Positions 53,035-61,863 of a stretch of DNA of 64,000 bases are shown piece by piece. The first letter of the stretch is position 1. Each line of letters opens with the position of its first letter. The position numbers and the translations under genes are program-made. The DNA is taken from assembly GCA_039984715.1 (NCBI GenBank), contig JBDWUA010000008.1:124001-188000 (forward strand). The letters are read 5' to 3'. Source of the DNA: JABSSA01 sp039984715. Its GTDB lineage: Bacteria > Pseudomonadota > Alphaproteobacteria > Rhodobacterales > Rhodobacteraceae. A model generated the notes under the pieces. That model was not told the DNA's origin. It worked only from the letters and a program-made list of their open reading frames with translations, and did not search any database.

Positions 53035-54882
53035 TCAAAGCGACACTTGAACCCGCAAAAATCCGTCCGTCGTTTCATTCAATGGTGCTGGTTCAAAGTG
53101 GTCAATTTGGCTGAGGTGTGAAACAGCGTTTGGCGCGGTCTCGAATATGGCTTTGTGACCAATCTTGGGATGCAAATGCCAATCGGCCAAAACGTGACCT
53201 TTCCAGTTTCCGCGGCGCAATAAATTCACAATCGTTTGCTTTAACGTGATGTCTGAAACGACATCCGCACCACGCCCAACAGGGCTGAGAAACTTGCCGC
53301 CACCGTTTGCGCGGTAATTGCTCATTGCGACCAAAAACCTTTGCTTTGGATCAATTTCAGAGCGGTTCCATTTGATTGAACTGATCCGACGAGCTGTTGG
53401 ATCAACAATTTGCCCATTCACACCGTATCGGGCTGGTTGGCGCGGATCTATGACGACTGACAGCCCCAAGAACATATCAAAGTTGAAACCGGGCAACCCG
53501 TTTTGCGTCAGTCGGGGAAACGGAGCGCATCCATCCATTTGATTGAAAACGATGGCAGAACGTTCAAGCCATTCCATTATTTGTTGGCCCGTCAGAACAA
53601 CACCACTCAGCCTATCTTCAAATGGGCAAAGCATATCGATGGCCCGCCGAGGTATCTGCCCCGGCGGGACATCGACGTAGTGATCTGGGCCTGAACGCCC
53701 CCCTGACAACCCCGGTGCCACCACAGCCAACCTTGGCAATTGAGCCAAGTCAGGAGGAATGTCGCATTGATCCAGTCCGTGTAAAAATGCTTGGGACAGC
53801 AAACCCAAAGCAGGGTCAGGACACAGCAATGAAAAATACGAATGTAAATGAACATCCGTTTCCCCGACCACTTCGTTTAAACGCATATCCGTCAGACGTT
53901 GGGCAGATTTAATCGCCTGATTGATCTGTGGTTCTGCTGGCTGTCCGCACGCAGCGAATAATTCGGACTTCGCTGAAACAATTTCCCAAACACCTTGAGT
54001 TGACAGCGTCAGCTTCAGGTCAATGCACCCTAAATGCGAAGCAGCGTAACCCGGCATAACAGCAGGCACGCCCTTTACCGTTCCATTGACGGAATCGACA
54101 TCTTTGACGCCTTGAAGATGAGGCCCAGGCAAACACTGATGCGTATGCCCTGCAATGATTGCGTCGAAGTCTTGTGTGTCTGCCAAGAACAACCCAAAAT
54201 TCTCTAGTCCCGCCTTATCCGACGTGTCATCGAATCCAGAATGACACAGCGCAACGACGATGCTTGCCCCCTTTTGACGCAACCGCCGCGCTTCATCGCA
54301 CATCGCTTCAACCGGATCGCAAAACGTAACGTTTTCACCCAGCCGATCCCCGGCCCAATGCTCGGTTTGGCGTGGTAGCCCTGAAACGACTCCGATCTTG
54401 AAAGGTCTTGTCTGCGCATCAGAACATGACACCTCAAGGTCAACGAGAGTGCCCGCTTCCATTGATGTTTTGCCTTTGCTCCGCAAATTCCCGCACAAAA
54501 CTGGAAATTGCGCGGCCTCAGCGAAACGGTTCAGGTAATCCATTCCGAAATCGAAATCATGATTGCCAACACCCATCGCGTTATACCCAAGCAGATGCAT
54601 GGTCTGCAAAAGAGGATGATCGGCATTTACGCCATTCTTCGCGGCCGTTGCCCCCAAAGATGTTCCTTGCAACGTATCGCCATTGTCAAACAACACCACT
54701 GCGCCTTGCGCATTTTCACGTTGTTGCGCAATCAGGGGGGCAAGGCGTGCTAAACCGGAATTAAGTGAGGGGCGATTACGCAAATCGTCGTGCCCCGAAA
54801 GATGCATGTGCACATCACTCGTGGCCAGAATCCGTAAATCGGCATTTATCCGAGCGCTCTCGCCCTCTGTATTCATAAACAT
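53035..54882 (-). CDS. 2',3'-cyclic-nucleotide 2'-phosphodiesterase / 3'-nucleotidase-like (CpdB family)
   Basis: This protein of about 615 residues has the 5'-nucleotidase/CpdB layout. The metallophosphoesterase domain has LRILATSDVHMHLSGHDD, LFDNGDTLQGTSLG, MGVGNHDFDFGMDYLNRF, CHSGFDD and IIAGHTHQCLPG. The C-terminal nucleotide-binding domain follows (about 330-600, with LVAMSNYRANGGGKFLSPVG). No signal peptide is visible: the N-terminus (MFMNTEGESARINAD) is hydrophilic, unlike periplasmic CpdB. The start is uncertain, with a TTG at 54891 also in frame. It may act in the cytoplasm on nucleotides. Confidence 0.87.
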   Translation of the reverse strand: MFMNTEGESARINADLRILATSDVHMHLSGHDDLRNRPSLNSGLARLAPLIAQQRENAQGAVVLFDNGDTLQGTSLGATAAKNGVNADHPLLQTMHLLGYNAMGVGNHDFDFGMDYLNRFAEAAQFPVLCGNLRSKGKTSMEAGTLVDLEVSCSDAQTRPFKIGVVSGLPRQTEHWAGDRLGENVTFCDPVEAMCDEARRLRQKGASIVVALCHSGFDDTSDKAGLENFGLFLADTQDFDAIIAGHTHQCLPGPHLQGVKDVDSVNGTVKGVPAVMPGYAASHLGCIDLKLTLSTQGVWEIVSAKSELFAACGQPAEPQINQAIKSAQRLTDMRLNEVVGETDVHLHSYFSLLCPDPALGLLSQAFLHGLDQCDIPPDLAQLPRLAVVAPGLSGGRSGPDHYVDVPPGQIPRRAIDMLCPFEDRLSGVVLTGQQIMEWLERSAIVFNQMDGCAPFPRLTQNGLPGFNFDMFLGLSVVIDPRQPARYGVNGQIVDPTARRISSIKWNRSEIDPKQRFLVAMSNYRANGGGKFLSPVGRGADVVSDITLKQTIVNLLRRGNWKGHVLADWHLHPKIGHKAIFETAPNAVSHLSQIDHFEPAPLNETTDGFLRVQVSL

Positions 54883-55030
54883 CAACTTCAAGTGATTTCA
54901 CAGAAGCGTCCAGTCCTTTGGCAATATTATTTTCAGTCCTGCAATTCTTCTGAATTGTGATGCTTAGACGCAATGCTTGCGCCCAGGTGCAGGTCATGCA
55001 AAGCGTGAACATCGAATTAAGAGGGGCATC

Positions 55031-55999
55031 ATGCAAACAGCTGAAACAGTTACATTTGGCGGCAGCAATCTTGACCGCGCTGCCGAGCTGCGCTCTGACG
55101 CAACAGCCTTGAACGCGTTGAAAAACGATGCCGCCAGCCGAGCGATAATCCTTTGGCGTGGCAAACCACTGATTCAAAAGGAACGCCCTGCGCATCTTGT
55201 GCGATTGCCTTTGACGCACCCGATCTTTGAAGACGTCGCCGCAGAACCTCTTTTTCTGGGCAGAGAAGACGGTGCGGGTCGATTTGCAGTCGACCTTTCC
55301 GATTGGACCCCAGCCGATTTGGATGAGACACAATTGGGTGGATTTGCCGACACCAGCGAACAATGCCACCCCAGCCTGTCCGAGGGCGAAGTCTTTGCAG
55401 AATTGCGCCGCATTATGACGTGGCTAACCCCCCGTGACGCTGAATTGGCTGCAACGGCCAAAGCTTTGTTAAGCTGGCACGAGGCACATCAGTTTTGTTC
55501 AAATTGTGGGCAGCCCAGCACCATCAACGCCGCTGGCTGGCAACGCACGTGTGGCGACTGCGGCAGCCATCATTTTCCGCGAACCGATCCTGTTGTTATC
55601 ATGCTAATAACTAAAGGTAATTCCGTTCTCATGGGCAGGTCTCCGGGGTGGCCAGTGGGGATGTATTCACTGCTTGCCGGATTTGTTGAGCCAGGCGAAA
55701 CCATTGAGGCGGCTGTACGGCGTGAAGTTTGGGAAGAGTCCGGCATTCGAGTAGGTCACGTAGGATTCCTGGCCAGTCAACCATGGCCATTCCCTGCGTC
55801 TTTGATGTTTGGATGCCAAGGCGAAGCGTTGAATGAAGACATCACAATTGACCCAAATGAAATCGAAGACGCTTTGTGGGTCAGTCGTGAAGAGCTCGCT
55901 AAGGCTTTCGCCGGCGAACACGAAAGCATCTTACCGGCAAGAAAAGGCGCTATAGCTCAATTTTTACTTGAAAATTGGCTCGCAGATACGCTCGATTAA
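55031..55999 (+). CDS. nudC: NADH pyrophosphatase / NAD-cap hydrolase NudC
   Basis: NudC cleaves NAD(H) and removes NAD caps from RNA. The frame of 322 residues starts at the ATG at 55031, with AGAGGGG upstream; an in-frame ATG at 54977 lacks this. Features are a zinc ribbon (FCSNCGQPSTINAAGW and CGDCGSHHFPR), the Nudix box GFVEPGETIEAAVRREVWEE ending SGI, and the NudC-specific SQPWPFPASLMFGC motif. Confidence 0.95.
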   Translation: MQTAETVTFGGSNLDRAAELRSDATALNALKNDAASRAIILWRGKPLIQKERPAHLVRLPLTHPIFEDVAAEPLFLGREDGAGRFAVDLSDWTPADLDETQLGGFADTSEQCHPSLSEGEVFAELRRIMTWLTPRDAELAATAKALLSWHEAHQFCSNCGQPSTINAAGWQRTCGDCGSHHFPRTDPVVIMLITKGNSVLMGRSPGWPVGMYSLLAGFVEPGETIEAAVRREVWEESGIRVGHVGFLASQPWPFPASLMFGCQGEALNEDITIDPNEIEDALWVSREELAKAFAGEHESILPARKGAIAQFLLENWLADTLD

Positions 56000-56050
56000 T
56001 CAGATGGAAATACTGATTGGCAAAACCGGCACAACTGAACAAGGTCGCGC

Positions 56051-56518
56051 ATGAAATTTTCAAGCCGCGAAGACATCGAAGCTCCGATACAGGACGTTTT
56101 TGATTTCCTTTGCGATTTTGACAGCTTTGAACGTCAAGCAATGCGTCGTGGTGCGGTTGTTGAACGTGTCGATCAAATGTGTGAACCCGGACTGGGTATG
56201 ACATGGGATGTGTCATTTACCCTGCGCGGGAAAAAGCGTGATGTGCGTTTGACTATGCAAGACTTCACATCGCCCACTTTCATAGGGCTATCTGCCAAAT
56301 CCCAAGGGATTGATGGATCGTTTGAGGTTGAATTGATTGCGTTGTCGCGCACCCGCACGCGGATGGCAATTGCATTGGAACTAAAGCCAATGAATCTGTC
56401 CGCGCGCCTTTTGATTCAATCGCTAAAGCTGGCCAAGTCGTCGCTTAACAAACGCTTCAAACTTCGCGCCGCTGAATATGCAAAAGTGATCGAAGACCAG
56501 TTGAAACGAACTGCTTGA
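56051..56518 (+). CDS. SRPBCC family protein (polyketide cyclase/START-like)
   Basis: This 155-residue protein has a predicted START-like lipid- or ligand-binding fold. It starts MKFSSREDIEAPIQDVFDFL (the typical first strand and helix), with a central strand region VRLTMQDFTSPTFIGLSAKS and a basic C-terminal helix (SAKLAKSSLNKRFK-like, about residues 120-150). It is 51 bases after nudC on the same strand and converges with pheA, ending one base before its stop. The ligand is unknown. Confidence 0.8.
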   Translation: MKFSSREDIEAPIQDVFDFLCDFDSFERQAMRRGAVVERVDQMCEPGLGMTWDVSFTLRGKKRDVRLTMQDFTSPTFIGLSAKSQGIDGSFEVELIALSRTRTRMAIALELKPMNLSARLLIQSLKLAKSSLNKRFKLRAAEYAKVIEDQLKRTA

Positions 56519-57349
56519 TCAATCGCGTCCCGCAGCAGCCGGATAAACACCCAAAATATCAAGGCGATTCGTGAAGTAGTCCAGCTCTTCCAACGCACGC
56601 TGAACAGGCGCATCATCGGGATGGCCTTCAATATCCGCGTAAAACTGGGTTGCTGTAAATGCGCCACGCACCATATAGCTTTCCAGCTTGGTCATGTTCA
56701 CGCCATTGGTCGCGAACCCGCCCATTGCTTTGTAAAGCGCCGCAGGAATGTTTCGCACTTCAAATACGAAAGTTGTAAGCATTTTTTCTGACCGACGTGT
56801 GTGATCCGGTTTTGGGGACATCAAAAGAAACCGCGTCCTGTTGTATGACGTGTCTTCGATATCGCTGGCGATAACTTCCAACCCATGAATTTCGGCCGCC
56901 AAACGAGATGCCAACGCGCCGACGCCCATCTCCTTGTCACGTGCGATATCCGCAGCAGCCCCGGCGTTGTCTGTTGCCGCCTCAGCCGTCATATTATGTG
57001 CGTCCAAAAAAGTGCGCGCCTGTGGAATAAGCACCGGATGGCATCGGACAAGTTTGATATCCTCAATTTTCTGCCCTGCCAGTGCCATCAAAGAAATGCG
57101 AACGCGAACAAAAGCTTCGTCGACTATGTTCATACCCGATTCGGGCAAAAGACGGTGAATGTCGGCAACACGCCCATATGTCGTATTTTCGACAGGCAGC
57201 ATCGCCAGATCAGCATCCGAAGACCGCACAGAATCAATCACGTCATCAAACGAACCGCACGGAACCGGAACCGCATTTGGACGCGCCATTTTTACAGCTT
57301 CATGGCCATAAGCGCCAAGCTCTCCTTGGAATGCGATCTTTTGTGACAT
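56519..57349 (-). CDS. pheA: Prephenate dehydratase
   Basis: PheA converts prephenate to phenylpyruvate in phenylalanine biosynthesis. The frame of 276 residues starts at the ATG at 57349 (MSQKIAFQGELGAYGHEAVK), with GAGG nine bases upstream. Family features are VENTTYGRVADIHRLL, SHPVLIPQ-like CHPVLIPQARTFL, NAGAAADIARDKEMGVGALA, the catalytic-site Thr-Arg-Phe in SYNRTRFLLM, and a C-terminal ACT domain for feedback control (about residues 190-270). It is a stand-alone dehydratase without chorismate mutase. Confidence 0.95.
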   Translation of the reverse strand: MSQKIAFQGELGAYGHEAVKMARPNAVPVPCGSFDDVIDSVRSSDADLAMLPVENTTYGRVADIHRLLPESGMNIVDEAFVRVRISLMALAGQKIEDIKLVRCHPVLIPQARTFLDAHNMTAEAATDNAGAAADIARDKEMGVGALASRLAAEIHGLEVIASDIEDTSYNRTRFLLMSPKPDHTRRSEKMLTTFVFEVRNIPAALYKAMGGFATNGVNMTKLESYMVRGAFTATQFYADIEGHPDDAPVQRALEELDYFTNRLDILGVYPAAAGRD

Positions 57350-57485
57350 CAAACCAGTCCTCATCCATGTTCTTTTCGCGCCCCTTCCATAGGCAGGGCG
57401 ATTGGTCGCGCCTTCTACACCTTGCCAGCGCAAAGGGGAACAAATAGATACCGGCCCGAACTGCAAATACAATCGCGGGTGCAAG

Positions 57486-57995
57486 ATGTTCGACACGATG
57501 ACCATGACAAAGATCACTGCAAGCCTATGCGGAGCTCTTCTGGTGCTACTACTTGGAAAGTGGGCCGCAGAAGCGACTTACAGCACGGGCAGCCACGGTG
57601 GCGAACAAGCCTACGTTATTGATACGGGCGCGGATGAAGCCGAAGAAGAAGTTGTAGAGGTCGCATTTGCCGACGTTCTGGCAACTGCCGATGCGGGCGC
57701 TGGTGCCAAAGTCTTCCGCAAATGTAGCGCTTGCCACAAGGTGGAATCAGGTGAAAACGGCGCTGGACCATATCTTTATGGTGTCGTGGGCCGCGACATC
57801 GGATCTGCTGACGGATTCGGCGCGTATTCCGAAACGTTGACTGGTCTTGAAGGCAATTGGACCCCCGAAGCTTTGAATGGTTTCCTTGAGAACCCGAAAA
57901 GCTATGCGCCCGGTACAACCATGGGCTTTTCCGGCCTTGCAAAGATCGAAGATCGTGCAAACGTCGTTGCGTATCTTGACAGCATCGACGACTGA
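57486..57995 (+). CDS. Membrane-anchored c-type cytochrome (CycM/c552-like)
   Basis: This 169-residue protein has an uncleaved N-terminal membrane anchor (about residues 9-29, ASLCGALLVLLLGKWAAEA) and an acidic linker. A class I cytochrome c domain has heme site CSACH (Cys80, Cys83, His84) and axial Met146 in PGTTMGFSGL. Such anchored cytochromes carry electrons from the bc1 complex to terminal oxidases in alphaproteobacteria. The ATG at 57486 is chosen because it opens the anchor; a frame extension to 57402 would precede it. It is divergent from pheA and followed by a terminator. Confidence 0.9.
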   Translation: MFDTMTMTKITASLCGALLVLLLGKWAAEATYSTGSHGGEQAYVIDTGADEAEEEVVEVAFADVLATADAGAGAKVFRKCSACHKVESGENGAGPYLYGVVGRDIGSADGFGAYSETLTGLEGNWTPEALNGFLENPKSYAPGTTMGFSGLAKIEDRANVVAYLDSIDD

Positions 57996-58026
57996 TTTCG
58001 GTCAAATTCTGCTGAAGTGAACATGT

Positions 58027-58060
58027 AAAGCGCGCGGCAAACCTGCCACGCGCTTTTTTA
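58027..58060 (+). terminator. Rho-independent terminator after the cytochrome gene
   Basis: AAAGCGCG and CGCGCTTT with an inner GGCA/TGCC pairing form the hairpin, followed by TTTTTT. The remaining 234 bases up to 58294 show no gene and no clear promoter. Confidence 0.85.
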
Positions 58061-58294
58061 ATGTCAAACCACTAGAGTTACCCGGCAGCTCCTCCGCTAT
58101 TTCGCTCAAAAATTAGGCACTTCAATCAATCCGCGTCTGTCCGGAACATGTATCTTGATGGCGTACATAACGATCTTGAGCTTTGGCTAAAATTACGGAT
58201 CAGATTAGACCGACATTAAGGGCTAATAAACCTGTGCCACCTAGGATGACGTGCGTGCCTATTATGTCCCGCGTCCATAGCAACAGGAAAAATA

Positions 58295-60682
58295 ATGTCT
58301 CGGTTTCATAACACTCGATTAGTAGTTAAACTGCCCGCGATAATGATCGCACTCAGTGTTCTGTCAATTTTGGTTGCTTCGATAGCTGCATACACACAGT
58401 CCCGAAGTTCTTTAACAGAAGAGATGTTTGGCCGCCTTTCTGCCGCCAGTCACGGGCCGGCTGCACGACTTGATGATTTACTTCACTCCGTTGACGCGGA
58501 CCTTTATGCATTGGCTTATGACGCGGCAACAATCGATGGTCTCATCGAATTTACCGCTGCATTTTCCGAAATATCCAACCCAGCGCAGTCACTTCAAAGC
58601 TCTTATATTGAAAATAACCCGCACCCTGCCGGCGAAAAAAATAATTTGGTCGAAGCCAATTCTAATGGTCGATACGATGCCATTCACGGTCACTTTCATC
58701 ACGGTATGAATGTTCGTCTTGAAGTGATGGACTATTACGACATTTTCCTCATCGATCCCAACGGCAATGTTGTTTACACAGTTTTCAAAGAACTGGATTT
58801 TGCGACCAATTTAAATTCTGGTGAATGGAAAGATACTGATCTCGCAAACGCGTTTCGTGCCGCTCAACAAATGGACGCCTCAGAAACAGCCGTTTTTTTT
58901 GACTATGCGCCTTACGCTCCTTCAGCAGGAGCGCCCGCAGCATTTATCGCACGGCCGGTTTACGACTTGAAAAACCGTTACATCGGCGTGCTCGCCATTC
59001 AGATGCCTGTTGATAAAATCAATGAGTCTGTGAACGTCGATTTGGGGCTGGGCGAAGGAGCAGTCACTTACGTTGTCGGCGAAGACGGGCTTTTGCGAAG
59101 TGACATTCTTTCAACTGAAGAAAACGAAATTTTAACTGCCAGCAAACACAACCCGGCCATCGAATTGGGTTTGAAGAACGAAACGGGTGTCACAATATTC
59201 GAAAGTGACAAACACGGCGAAATGGTTGCGGCCTATTCCCCGACGAGTTTTCACGGTGCAACATGGGCGATCATCACAGAAGAACCTGCTTCTGAATTAT
59301 ATGCCCCTGTAAATGCAATGCGTAACAATTTCATCATTCTGGGTCTCATAATCACAGCACTGACAACTGCAATCTCTCTATGGATTTCCAAATCCATAGT
59401 TAGTCCAATTCTTGACGTCTCTAATTCAATGGGTGAGTTGGGTGGACAAAATTACGATTGTGAAATTTTGAATACAGATCGCGAGGACGAAATTGGTCAA
59501 ATGTCCGCAAGCCTTGCGAATATGAGAGATGCGTTAAAGAAGGCGAAATCCGATGCTGAACAAGCCGAACGAGAAAGCTTGGAACGCGCAGAAGAAGAAC
59601 GGCAACGACAGGTCGCAGAAGAAGAACGGCAGCATGAGGCAAATGAGGCCGAAGAAGCCCGAATAAACGAACTGCGTGCGACTAACGACAAAGCTCAAAA
59701 AGAACACGAAGCGGAACAAGAACGGCAAGCCGCTGCATTGGCGCAAGTTGTAACAGACTTGGCAAATTCGTTGAGAAGAATGGCAGATGGTGACCTGGAT
59801 GTGTCAATCGAGCATTTCTTCGATGAACAATACAAGCCCCTGCGCTTGGATTTTAATGCCGCCTTGCAATCTCTCAAAGAAATTGTTGGCGAAATTTCCG
59901 AGAACACGTCTCACTTGGGAACAACAGTTAGCGAAATCGAAGCCGCTGCATTGGATCTGTCGCAACGCACCGAAAGCGCCGCAGCCGCCATCAACGAAAC
60001 GTCTTCGACGATGCAAGTCATGACCAATCTCGTTGAGCAGACGACAGATGGTATCCAGTCGGTAAGAGAGTTGACCCATGAAACTACTGAACGCGCGAAA
60101 TCCAGCATTGACGCGGTAAAACGCACTGAAAGTGCCATGCACAAAATCGAGCGCTCTTCAGAAGAGATTGGCAAGATCATTGAAGTTATCGATGACATCG
60201 CATTCCAAACCAATTTGCTGGCCTTGAATGCTGGTGTCGAAGCAGCCCGCGCAGGTGAATCTGGTCGCGGTTTTGCGGTCGTCGCATCGGAAGTACGGGC
60301 ACTGGCACAACGCGCAGCTGACTCAGCACGTGAGATTAACAATCTTATCTCGGAAAGCACTCTTCACGTGAAAGAAGGTGTCGCTTTGGTCAAGGATAAC
60401 GGCGTGAACGTTGCCAATATTACAAAAAGCGTCGACGCCATTGCAGATCAGATTGACGGCATTTCATCGCGCGCCGAAGAACAAAAGCAAGGTATCGAAG
60501 AAGTAAATGTGTCAATCGACAAATTGGACGTGTCAACGCAACAAAACGCTGCAATGTTCGAAGAAACAACCGCTGCAACAAGTGCGCTGGCCTTATCCGT
60601 CCGGGAGCTAGGCGAATTGGTCGGCCGGTTCCGAGGTTGGCAAGACGATCAAGACACAGATGACGATCGTTTCGTTGCATAA
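58295..60682 (+). CDS. Methyl-accepting chemotaxis protein
   Basis: This 795-residue receptor has one membrane helix near residues 12-32, a large periplasmic Cache-type sensor (about 35-345), and a second helix (about 347-367). A HAMP domain follows (about 368-425), then a Glu/Arg/Gln-rich coiled coil of about 60 residues (AEEERQRQVAEEERQHEANE), a second HAMP-like segment (about 490-535), and the signalling domain with hairpin tip IDDIAFQTNLLALNAGVEAA. There is no C-terminal CheR-tethering pentapeptide. The sensed ligand is unknown. AGGAAAA precedes the ATG. Confidence 0.93.
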   Translation: MSRFHNTRLVVKLPAIMIALSVLSILVASIAAYTQSRSSLTEEMFGRLSAASHGPAARLDDLLHSVDADLYALAYDAATIDGLIEFTAAFSEISNPAQSLQSSYIENNPHPAGEKNNLVEANSNGRYDAIHGHFHHGMNVRLEVMDYYDIFLIDPNGNVVYTVFKELDFATNLNSGEWKDTDLANAFRAAQQMDASETAVFFDYAPYAPSAGAPAAFIARPVYDLKNRYIGVLAIQMPVDKINESVNVDLGLGEGAVTYVVGEDGLLRSDILSTEENEILTASKHNPAIELGLKNETGVTIFESDKHGEMVAAYSPTSFHGATWAIITEEPASELYAPVNAMRNNFIILGLIITALTTAISLWISKSIVSPILDVSNSMGELGGQNYDCEILNTDREDEIGQMSASLANMRDALKKAKSDAEQAERESLERAEEERQRQVAEEERQHEANEAEEARINELRATNDKAQKEHEAEQERQAAALAQVVTDLANSLRRMADGDLDVSIEHFFDEQYKPLRLDFNAALQSLKEIVGEISENTSHLGTTVSEIEAAALDLSQRTESAAAAINETSSTMQVMTNLVEQTTDGIQSVRELTHETTERAKSSIDAVKRTESAMHKIERSSEEIGKIIEVIDDIAFQTNLLALNAGVEAARAGESGRGFAVVASEVRALAQRAADSAREINNLISESTLHVKEGVALVKDNGVNVANITKSVDAIADQIDGISSRAEEQKQGIEEVNVSIDKLDVSTQQNAAMFEETTAATSALALSVRELGELVGRFRGWQDDQDTDDDRFVA

Positions 60683-60731
60683 ACAAGTCCACTTCTGCCC
60701 GCCAAGATACGCTTAAGATTAAGCCACATAC

Positions 60732-60766
60732 AAAAACCGAGGTCGGACATTCGATCTCGGTTTTTT
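60732..60766 (+). terminator. Rho-independent terminator after the chemotaxis receptor
   Basis: AAAAACCGAG and CTCGGTTTTTT pair in a long stem with a TCG/CGA extension, ending in TTTTTT. The A-tract on the other side could serve the opposite strand less well. Confidence 0.85.
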
Positions 60767-60852
60767 GCTGAGCGGGCATCGATTATGCCCGACTCATAAT
60801 TCGGAAATCCAGCTGTATAAGCGACCGAAGGTTACATCACGTTAGTTCCGGA

Positions 60853-61596
60853 TCAGCCTAATTGTTCCATGACTTCGTCACTTGCTTCGAAATTTGCAGT
60901 GACCCTTTGAACATCATCGTCATCTTCTAACGCATCGATCAGCCGCATTAGCTTTTCCATACCGTCCAAATCCAATTCCGTCGTCGTCGTAGGCTTCCAG
61001 ACCAAACGCGTGGCGTCGCTTTCTCCGAGATCGGTTTCCAATGCGGATGAAACATCATTCAGATCGGTGTCTGCACACCAAATGATGTGTCCCTCTTCAC
61101 TGCTTTCGACATCTTCCGCACCCGCCTCGATTGCCGACATCATGATCGTGTCCGCATCTCCGGTTTCTACGCTATAGACAACTTCGCCTTTGCGTTCGAA
61201 CATGAACCCGACCGAGCCTGTCTCGCCCAAATTTCCACCAGCTTTGGTAAATGTGGAACGAACAGTGGAGGCCGTTCGGTTACGGTTGTCTGTCATCGCC
61301 TCAACGATAACAGCGACTCCACCCGGTCCGTAACCTTCGTACCGAATTTCTTCGTAATCATCGCCATCACCCGCCTGCGATTTCTTGATCGCGCGTTCGA
61401 TGTTGTCTTTGGGCATGGATTGGCCTTTGGCTTCTTTCACGGCCAAACGCAAACGAGGGTTTTTCTCTGGGTCAGGATCGCCCATTTTGGCGGCAATGGT
61501 GATTTCTTTGGACAATTTTGAAAAGAGCTTTGCTCTGATCTTGTCCTGGCGCCCCTTGCGGTGCTGAATATTCGCCCATTTCGAATGGCCTGCCAC
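60853..61596 (-). CDS. YebC/PmpR family DNA-binding regulatory protein
   Basis: This 247-residue protein of the YebC/TACO1 family starts with a GTG at 61596 (read as MAGHSKWANIQHRKGRQDKI, the invariant N-terminus), with GAGGAG seven bases upstream. Other conserved parts are RLAVKEAKGQSMPKDNIERA and YEGYGPGGVAVIVEAMTDNR. The C-terminal acidic region ends IDALEDDDDVQRVTANFEAS. Members have been described as transcriptional regulators and as ribosome-associated translation factors. Confidence 0.96.
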   Translation of the reverse strand: MAGHSKWANIQHRKGRQDKIRAKLFSKLSKEITIAAKMGDPDPEKNPRLRLAVKEAKGQSMPKDNIERAIKKSQAGDGDDYEEIRYEGYGPGGVAVIVEAMTDNRNRTASTVRSTFTKAGGNLGETGSVGFMFERKGEVVYSVETGDADTIMMSAIEAGAEDVESSEEGHIIWCADTDLNDVSSALETDLGESDATRLVWKPTTTTELDLDGMEKLMRLIDALEDDDDVQRVTANFEASDEVMEQLG

Positions 61597-61863
61597 GGTG
61601 CGTCTCCTCACGTATCGACTGTACAAAGGTCTATATTCAGGCTGGCCCGTCGGTTCAATCCCTGCTCAGGTTTGAATTTCCAACTTCAGATCGGATTGCC
61701 GACCTTCTGCTTCTTTCTCAACGCCAAAACGTTTTCGTTGCAATCACTATGCCAGCCCCACACTTGGACAGAAAGGTCACGTTCGCCAAATCATCGTTGG
61801 TCAAAATGATGCACTGACAGAATTTCCATCGAACCTTTTGGTTGAACCGGTTAATCTCAGCCC

